Source of the DNA: Cephalotrichum gorgonifer
Taxonomy: Eukaryota; Ascomycota; Sordariomycetes; Microascales; Microascaceae
DNA: 64,000 nucleotides
Direction of reading: 5' to 3'
Assembly (NCBI GenBank): GCA_900312665.1
Contig: ONZQ02000006.1
Span: forward strand, 639,981-703,980
Positions 56,201 to 64,000 of the stretch are shown here, piece after piece. Below the pieces are notes generated by a model. The model ran no database searches. It worked only from the letters and a program-made list of their open reading frames with translations, and was not told the origin of the DNA. Within the stretch, counting starts at the first letter, position 1, and each line of letters begins with the position of its first letter. The position numbers were made by a program, and so were the translations under genes.

Positions 56201-58650
56201 TACGAAGCCCTCGCGAACGATCGTAATGTTATCCGCCAGATCAACGCACGGAAGAAGGGCGATGAGATGATGCAGCTTCCCCTGAACGTTGTCCGATTCA
56301 TCGATGCCGCCCGCAGGCTGTTTAACATCGACGGAGGGTCCAGGAGTGACCTTCGGCCTCAGGACGTCATCCCGGCAGTTCAGGCCATGCTCGATCGCAT
56401 GACCATCGTCCGCGGCAACGACCAGATCTCCAAACAGGCGGACATGAACGCAACTATCCTCTTCAAGGCCCAGCTCCGCTCGCGCCTGGCCTTCAAGCGC
56501 ATAGCCGTCGGCCAGCGGCTCAACAAGCTCGCGTTCGAGCACGTCCTCGGCGAGCTCCAGGGACGCTGGGACAAGGCCTTTGTCAGCCCCGGCGAGATGG
56601 TGGGTGTGCTTGCTGCGCAGTCTATTGGTGAGCCGGCTACTCAGATGACGCTCAACACCTTCCACTTTGCTGGTGTGTCGTCCAAGAACGTAACTCTGGG
56701 TGTGCCCCGTCTCAAGGAAATTCTCAACCTCGCCACCAACATCAAGACGCCTTCCATGGTGATTTACCTGCAAGGCGCCAACGCTTCTCAGGATGAAGCG
56801 AAGGTCCTGCGTAACGCCGTGGAATACACCACCCTCCGCTCGATTACGGCTGTCACCGAGATCTACTACGACCCGGATATCCTCGCGACAAACATCCCCG
56901 ACGATATGGATATTGTCGACTCGTACTGGATGACAGATGACTCGATGAGGCATACGATTGAGGATCAGTCACGTTGGCTTCTTCGTATCGTCCTCGACCG
57001 ACAGAAGATGCTCGACAAGGGTCTCGAGATCGAGGATGTGGCAGAGAGGATTCGTCAGGACTATCCCAGCGATCTTGCCGTGGTCACTAGCGATAACAAC
57101 GCTGAGGAGCAGATCATCCGCATCAGGACCATCTCGTCGAACGACAAGAATGAGGATGGAGCTATCGAGGACGATGTTATGCTCAAGCGGTTCGAGAGTC
57201 ATCTACTCGATACTCTCACCCTCCGTGGAGTTCCCGGAGTTGAGAGGGCCTTCCTAACCAAGGGTGACAAGCTCATCGAGGCCGAAGATGGCTCACTCCT
57301 GGCATCGAAGAATGACAAGCGTTGCGAAGAATGGTACCTCGATACCTCTGGGAGTGCTCTACGGGAAGTGCTCACGATTGATGGTGTCGATACAACTCGC
57401 ACCTATACCAACTCTATCTGGCAGATTCTGGATGTGTTTGGTATTGAGGCAGCTCGTGGTGCCTTGGTGCATGAGCTGACGCAGGTGCTCGCGTTCGACG
57501 GTTCTTATGTCAACCATCGCCACATTGCTCTTCTTGTGGATGTGATGAGCTACCGAGGATCCATCTCGGCTGTCACTCGACACGGCATCAACCGAGCGGA
57601 TACCGGAGCACTCATGCGTTGCTCGTTCGAGGAGACGGTTGAAATTCTCTTGGAGGCCGCAGCAACCGGAGAACTCGATGACTGCAGGGGCATCTCGGAG
57701 AACGTCATGCTCGGTCAGATGGCGCCCATGGGAACCGGCCACTTCGAGGTGCTCCTCGACCCTAAGATGCTCGAGACGGTCATCTCCGACAATTCCCGCA
57801 TGGGTCTCATGCCTGGTATGCCGATCAAGGGCGGCCAGGCCGAGGGTGCGGCTACTCCCTACGACAGCGGATCCCCGATGGCCGACTCTGGGTACGTCTC
57901 CCTGGGGCCCGGAACACCCGACGCCGGCAACTTCTCGCCCATTGTCGGAGCGGGAAGCGAATCGCCTGCCGGGTTCCAGACTTCATACGGCGGCGACGGG
58001 TATGGCAGCGGGTCTTTCAGCCCTTACTCCCGCGGAGGCGCAACCAGCCCCTTCAGTACATCGCCCACCTCACCGCTTGGCGGGTACGGCGGGTATTCGC
58101 CCACCTCTCCCGGCGGCGGCTACTCGCCGACGTCGCCTCTCATGGACAGTGCGGGCGGGCGGTTCGCCACCTCGCCCTCGTTCAGTCCGTCGTCGCCCTC
58201 GTTCTCCCCCACCTCGCCCATGCTCCGACCTACGAGCCCGAACTACAGCCCGACGTCGCCAACTTACTCCCCCACCTCGCCGACGTCTCCCAGGCACTAC
58301 TCTCCTACGTCGCCGAACCAGTTCAACTCGCCGACGTCCCCCAACTACTCGCCGGCTAGCCCCAACTATAGCCCGGCCTCGCCCAACCTCCACGCAGCTG
58401 GGGCTACTTCCCCGTCGTACTCGCCGGCCTCGCCCAAGTGGTCTCCCACGTCTCCGCAGGCGTACTCACCCACGAGCCCTACCTTCCAGCGAAGCCCGGG
58501 TCAGCAGCAGTCGCCGACGAGCCCCAGCTACTCACCGACCGTAAGTTGAACACGTTCCGCCGTAGTATGTCTGATGCTAATCACTTTACTTCACAGTCTC
58601 CTTCATGGTCGCCCCGAACACCGGGTCCTTCGGGTCAAGGAAATCAGTAG
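53296..58650 (+). CDS. rpb1: RNA polymerase II largest subunit RPB1
   Basis: Catalytic subunit of nuclear RNA polymerase II. Exons 53296..53652, 53708..58540 and 58597..58650 give 1,747 residues. The N-terminal zinc site is C69, C72, C79, H82 in CKTCTQPMSECPGHFGH. The clamp segment CHNC and the second zinc cysteines in HGGCGNICPE follow. The catalytic loop YNADFDGDEMN carries Mg-binding Asp499, 501 and 503. The bridge helix and trigger loop are recognisable by [20 protein letters not shown] and by QPSLHKESMMGHR and STQMTLNTF-type blocks (GEPATQMTLNTFHFAG). The last 180 residues are the CTD: heptads of the form YSPTSPx mixed with YSPASPx, FSPTSPx and spacer segments. The last exon supplies SPSWSPRTPGPSGQGNQ. 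Both introns have GT-AG ends. The start matches MANLYFTHSSAPLKTVEEIQ. Confidence 0.97.
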
Positions 58651-59196
58651 AGGTCACTCGACTGAGCAAAGGTTCCCGCGCCTATGGCCCCTCTTGATCC
58701 CAATGCTAGATGCACTGGGACAATGTGTATTTTTTTTTCTTCTTAATTTCGCGTCTCTTCTTCTAATGTTCGTTTCTGGCGGCGTTGGTGATGCATCATG
58801 ACATGGTCTGTCAAATCGGGTTCCTTTTTTGCCTTCTTTTATTTTTGACATTTCGCCTCCCCTTTCTATTTCTGCAGAGGCTCCTTTTGTTTTCTCTTTT
58901 TTTGTCTTTTTTTTTGCCGGGAAAAAAATCATACAACTTATAGACCCGAGAGCGCCGAACCAAAAAGACGAGGAAAGGGGGTGATATCACGGGGGGGCAG
59001 ATAATGCAAGGTGGAAACATGAAGCGGGCGAGTGGTTTTTAAGGGGGAGGGAAGTGGAAGCGAATTCAGGGGGGGGAGGGAGGAAGAGTTTTTTTTTTTT
59101 CAAGTTTGTTACCATGTTTGCCCCGAGCGGCAAGGAGAAAGAAACAATGAACAAAGAAGAAAGTTGAGAACATTTGACGAGGTGAGGAAGGGGGGA

Positions 59197-59222
59197 CGAG
59201 GCGAGGCGAGGTGAGGTGAGGT
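59197..59222. repeat. GAGGY microsatellite
   Basis: Five to six tandem copies of GAGGC/GAGGT on the plus strand. Confidence 0.85.
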
Positions 59223-59490
59223 ACAATCCGTGAGAGAGGAGGGGTAAGGGGCCGTAGCGTGTATGTGAGTTCATCTTTCATGAGACTGATGAGGGGAAGG
59301 GAGAGAAGGGCGAGGAAAGTGGGGTACATGTGGTTGTGCATGTGGTCTTCATCCTGAGGTGGATGTGGAAGGGGGGAGGGGGAAGCGGAGGTTTGAGCAA
59401 GCGAGAGAGCGTTTTTTTCCTCGTCACCACATCAGATTGAACATGGCCGTAGTCGATACATAGGGAAGAAACTTTTGTTCCATGGAGAGA

Positions 59491-59516
59491 TTTTTTTTTT
59501 AGGGGGGGGGGGGGGG
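59491..59516. repeat. T run followed by G run
   Basis: Ten T, one A, then about fifteen G. Runs of this kind can slip during replication or assembly, so the length may be inexact. Confidence 0.85.
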
Positions 59517-60474
59517 TTGGATAGGATCCGCCAGGATTCCGATCACTTTGCACAAGCGTGATATCTACTCGGAGATGTGAATGTGAATGTTCCCAACGAC
59601 AACGACTCTGCCCTGCCCCGCCTGTTTGGATGGGGGCTGCTTCCTTCCGGGTCCTCTAAAGATACGGGGCTCTGGTGTCCCGTGGAGACAAATGGGTGAG
59701 TGATCCATTTCGTAGGCGCCCATGATGCCGGGGCGCGACTCGTTTATTGGGCGGCTGGATGGGAGGGATGGACCACTTCCCGCGACCTTAAGCGGCCCAA
59801 CCGCGCGACCCAAGGCAGAGTAAAAGGTTTACGAAGAACAGCCGCGCGGACTTGAACTGCTCGGATCACGAGTGCATGAAAGGCGGTCTCTGCCGAGGCC
59901 CTTCCTCTTTGCGGCCGGCCGGCAAGGCAAAAAGAAAGACAGAGAGGAGAAGGAATGAAGAGCCCGGGGGGGGAAGTGTCCGGGACTCTCACTCTCCCCC
60001 CAGCCTTTCTCAGCCCGGAGGGCGATGTTAGCTCTCCCTTTTTTTCAGGGTCTTTTTTTAGACTTTTTTGGGGAATTTCTTTTTTTAGATTCCCTTTTTG
60101 GATCTTGTTGGTTTTCACTTTTCCTTGGCTTGAATTTGGGCTGTCATCTGGTTTTATGTTGTTGGTTTTTCTCAGGCTAGGGACCAAGATCGGTCCTCCC
60201 CCGTGGATGTGGACGGACAAAAAAAAAGTAAGCCTTGAGGTGTGGTGAGGTGTAGAATGTGAAATGTGAAAAAGTGGGTGTGAAATGGAGCAGGCCCGGC
60301 GCTTAACGTGCATGCTTCGGCCCTGCATGACCAGGCATGCAGGGAGCTGCGGGAGTTGTGGTTGGTGTATGTGTGTGTGTGCAAGTGGGTGTGTGGGCTG
60401 GCCCCGGCTGTGGTGCGGCCTGGCCGCCTCGGCGTGCGTGGATGGCGGCTGACGGCTGAGGTCGCATATGGTTT

Positions 60475-60536
60475 CCACTTCCACTTCCACTTCCACTCCC
60501 TTCTCCCTTCTCCCTTCTCCCTTCTCCCTTCTCCTT
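60475..60536. repeat. CACTTC and CCCTTCT tandem repeats
   Basis: Four copies of a six-base CACTTC unit grade into about five copies of a seven-base CCCTTCT unit. The strand is wholly pyrimidine apart from a few A residues, so it could form a triplex. Confidence 0.9.
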
Positions 60537-62623
60537 CCTTTCGATCCTTCTTTCTGGGCCGGGGAGGGGGTGTTAGGTCGGTGTGGGGTGGGTGTAGGTT
60601 GGATTGGGGAATGGAGAGAGCCCAGAGAGTACATTTCCCCGGTGATGTTAGGCCCTTGGTTTGGTGTTAGTTGTTGTCTCTCTCTCCCGGAGGAATGACG
60701 ATGACGATGGGCTTTTGCTCCCCAGTTCTTGGTCTTGGCCGAATTTAGCTTCTTGGAATGGGGCATGTTGGGAGAGAGATTTCAGCTCCATAACCCCCCC
60801 CCCCCCCGTTTTTTTTTTCCCCCACACCTTCTTCTCCCTCCTCCATCTCCACTTTCCACTTGTACTTCACGCCCCTTCCGTGAACCTAAACCGGAGCCTG
60901 GAAGCCTCCATGAACCAAAAAAACTTGGCGATGGCTCGCTTGTTGCGGATGTTAGAGGGGGCAGAAAGGGTGGTCGGGGCCGGCGTGGCACTGCATATAG
61001 CCTGCCCGAGTGTAAGGAATGAGGTACGTGTATGTGTACGTACGACCCAACATTCCCCCCTTCCCCTCCCCCAGTGACGTGAGTGCATTCGCGGAGAAGG
61101 GAGTGGGAGAGCTCTCTCTTCTTCTCACACCACAGATATCTCGCCAGTTCGCTTACACGCGCTTCCGGCGGGCGGGGGCCAGCGCGGGGAGACGTAAACG
61201 AATACACCCCCCTCTCGCCCTTCCAATATCCAATATCGGTGTTGGTTTGGTGTTCAGTTGGATATCTTCCCCCATTCACTTACACGAGAAACGAAGAGCC
61301 GAGCCGTAGCACCCCCCTCACCCCCGCCCGCCTTGAGGTTCGCCTGCCCGGCAACATCCCCAATATTCCTCTTCTTCCCCTTCCCGTAATGGAGGCCATC
61401 TATCTGCCTCTCGCCCTCCTCCCACTCTTACACACTTTTCACCGAGGGTAGGCGCAACACACAAGCTGAAAACCAAACCTACACCGCCCCAAGAAGGCCA
61501 TAACATACCCGCAAACACAAGGTTACCTACGTAACCGGAGTCACATGAAGAAGGAGGTGAAGAAAAAAAGAAAACAGACTTTCATGCACCCAGCTTATTT
61601 CCCTTTCCCCCCCTTGAACTCGTTGCCCTCCGTGATATGTTTCCCGTCGAAGAAGAAACGGGGAGGTTCCATTCCATCAAGATGAGAAGAGAGAAGAGAA
61701 GGAAAGGGGGAAAGCAAAGGATTCTCACGTCCCCCCCTTCCCTTCCCCGTTCCTATTCCGCTTCTCTCGAAAAGTGGCTTCAAGCAACGTGACACTAAAA
61801 TTAGGCACTCGTCACCCCCGACTGCGGAGGATCCTGTAGTCCGCGATCCGCTAATAAAATCCTCCGAGAATGGCTACAGTACCCGGGTGGGCTTTGCGTT
61901 GCCGTTGGTACTTCGTAGAATGCTTACCCCTCCCCTTGTTTCCCCCTCGACTCCATGACCGGACTTATGACAGTCTTTTGCTCCGGGGCATTTTTGATAG
62001 CAAAGGCTCGGCCAACGGGGTATCTACCGCTCCGTCGTGATCCTGAATTTTTTTCCTTCCCCGGCCCCGGCCCCACCTCGCTCTCTCCAAGTGTGAGCAG
62101 TGTCGGCGGGGATGTGTGGGACGACCGACGGCTTAGCCCGTGGCCGCGTCGGTCGGCCCCCCCAAAGGGCCGCCCCCGGGGTCCGGAGATATAGCCGCCG
62201 ACTTTTTGTTAGGTAGTGGAGAACAAAGGGACGGGGAGGATCCTTCCCTCACCGTGTCCCAACAGGGAAGGAGTAGGAATACGAGTAGGACAAATATCGC
62301 GCTAAGGGATATACCCCGTTAAAAAGTTTACGAGTAAGGAGCTGGTGACTCGGGGCCTCAGATTGACGTTGGTTCGGGGGCCAGGTGGTCGTTGGTCCTA
62401 CCCTACAGGTAAGCGAAAGGAGAAAAAAAAAGTGTTGCTCCACTCAGTCGATCTCTCTTAGCGCCCTCGACCTTGTTTCGTCCTAGGCTCTCCAAGGATC
62501 CCCTGCCGGCAACGCTCCCCGGGCGGGGGTGGAGGTCAAGCAAGCCAGGGAAAATCTGCCATCTGCCTGCCCGCTCAGCATTAGCGGCGCATGCCGGAAA
62601 ATGAACGCCACACTCTGCGAAGG

Positions 62624-62638
62624 TGGGGGGGGGGGGGG
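62624..62638. repeat. G homopolymer
   Basis: About 15 consecutive G on the plus strand, in non-coding DNA. Confidence 0.85.
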
Positions 62639-63561
62639 TTGTTTAACAGTCAAACAGTCAGCGCACAAGCCCATCGTCTACATTCTTCGAAGACCCCGTC
62701 TTGCTTCGTTCCGTTGGTTGGGTTCCGGCAAACAAAAACCATCTCTCCCTTCATCCTGCACGTGCCAAGCGGTGCGTTCGGCCACCCCGGATCCGCGCAT
62801 CGGTTTGCAGAGCAGGTGATAAACGTGACTGTCCCTGCCGGCCGACATGCAAGTCCCACGACTAAGAGCTCCAACATGCATCTTTCGGAGGGATAGGTAT
62901 TGGTGTTGGCCGAAATCCCCCGTAGACCCCCCCTCTCTGGTCCCAACAGTGCGGCTTTTTGTCTCCCATCCCTCCTTCATTCCTAGGGCGAGAAAAAAAG
63001 TGAAGGCCGCCTTGTCAAAAAGATACATTTTACAAGGGAGGGAAAACCTCCCCCCGCCGCTGCCTGTCCGATCTAGACCCCTTGGTCTGGGCCTCTTGCA
63101 TCCGCTCCTTAGCATCCTCCGCCTCCGCCGTGTGCGTGGCCGCTTCTGCGACCGCCATCGAACGTCGTTGGAGATGCGCACCATCTCGGCGAGATCTTAG
63201 TTACTCTGTCCACCCTCACCCCCCCTCCCTTTCCCTAGACGTTACCCCCCTGTCCCCTGCTGCCCCCCCCACACCCCCTCCGTTCTGAGGGCCAACATTC
63301 CGGCCGCATCATGTGGAGAAAGACATGGGCAGGGAAGAAAAGATGAAAAATCTCAGCCCAATCACATGATGGGTGGCTCATGCAGGCGGTGTCGTGTTGC
63401 AGCGTCCATCTTACCAACTTGAAGGCTCCATCCAGAGTTTGGCGGCGCGGGGGAAAGATTCTCCAGGCTTTGACACTCTTCGGCCACATTGATTTTCGTG
63501 GCGATCATGCCACCCATCCCCAACGGCAGGCTGAAGTCGACAGCGTGGTTGGCGTCGTCCC

Positions 63562-63632
63562 TGTCGTTGGCCTTGGCGTTGGTATTGGTCTTGGTGTTGG
63601 TGCTTGCATCTAGTGTAGCGTTGGTGTTAGTG
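63562..63632. repeat. TTGGYRT-type minisatellite
   Basis: Degenerate repeats of GTTGG, CTTGGCG and GGTGTTGGTG on the plus strand, covering about 70 bases near the right edge. No coding meaning is seen. Confidence 0.7.
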
Positions 63633-64000
63633 CTGTCGTGCTGATTCCTTTACTCTGCCGTCCTGCCTAGAACACATCTATGGTATGCCTGCCTAGTCGG
63701 CCGCGGCCCCCACACTCCCTGACCCGGCCGACCCCAGCAGCCGACCCGTGTAAGTCAAAATCACAAATTAGGGGAGATGAAAGTTACAGCAAAATCCACA
63801 CCCAACCAACGAGGAAGAAAGAAAATGAAGAAACCCGGTGACTCAAGGATTGAGATTAATCACTCATCCGGAGAGGCCCCATTCCAACCCGACCAATAAA
63901 AAAGGAAATGTACAAAGAAAAGAGTGGAAGAAATGCAGGGGATGAGCACAGTATCGTCCTAAGCTAGTTGTCTTGCAAAAAAAACAATGAGGACACAATC

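Larger units (their letters stand above)
58651..64000. other. 5.3 kb low-complexity, gene-poor right edge
   Basis: No gene is supported. The stretch is rich in homopolymers and short tandem repeats: GAGGY repeats at 59197-59222, T10 then G15 at 59491-59516, CACTTC and CCCTTCT repeats at 60475-60536, a C run at 60794-60807, a G run at 62624-62638 and a TTGGYRT-type minisatellite near 63562-63632. A 340-codon minus-strand frame at 59744-60766 is compositionally biased and not called. Such regions often form the upstream part of a long-leader gene, but the next gene would lie beyond the window. Confidence 0.55.

Noticed and set aside
1..64000. CRISPR array, phage, IS element or bacterial operon
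   Set aside because: The sequence is eukaryotic, with spliced nuclear genes throughout, and no regularly spaced repeats were seen.

Overview
The window is nuclear DNA from a filamentous ascomycete (Pezizomycotina, most likely a Sordariomycete). The evidence is GC-rich coding sequence, many short GT-AG introns (about 50-120 bases), long pyrimidine-rich leaders, dispersed gene order without operons, and fungal protein architectures: a trifunctional HIS4 enzyme, Pal1, RSC4, TMA23, and an RPB1 C-terminal domain with degenerate heptads. Intron-exon structures were assembled by hand by joining frames at splice sites that restore conserved protein sequence.

Layout. 0-12 kb: CMC1-like cytochrome oxidase assembly factor (-), a membrane-anchored fibronectin-III/coiled-coil protein (+), the lipin phosphatidate phosphatase PAH1 (+) and TAF9 (-). 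12-25 kb: trifunctional histidine biosynthesis HIS4 (+), mitochondrial processing peptidase beta (-), a seven-exon raffinose-synthase/GH36 protein (+) and the tandem bromodomain protein RSC4 (-). 25-35 kb: CKS1 (+), an intron-containing tRNA-Leu(AAG), ERO1 (+), USB1 (-) and Pal1 (+). 35-48 kb: CFT1/CPSF160 (-), a Gly-rich secreted or GPI-anchored candidate (-), an ANCHR/ZFYVE19-like zinc protein (+) and an LMBD1-type transporter (-). 48-58.7 kb: TMA23 (+), THG1 (-), SWD1 (+) and RPB1 (+). 58.7-64 kb has no gene I can support; it is low-complexity, homopolymer-rich DNA.

Most genes are conserved housekeeping genes, and neighbours are mostly convergent or divergent pairs. Several act in RNA polymerase II transcription or RNA maturation (TAF9, RSC4, CFT1, SWD1, RPB1, USB1, THG1), but nothing in the sequence shows that this is more than coincidence. 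I found no transposon, secondary-metabolite cluster, CRISPR array or obviously new multi-gene system. The points most worth a second look are a short upstream ORF whose stop overlaps the SWD1 start codon, the intron-dense THG1 gene with weak donor sites, a diverged tandem duplication at 5.9-6.4 kb, the uncharacterised FN3 membrane protein, and the repeat-rich desert at the right edge.
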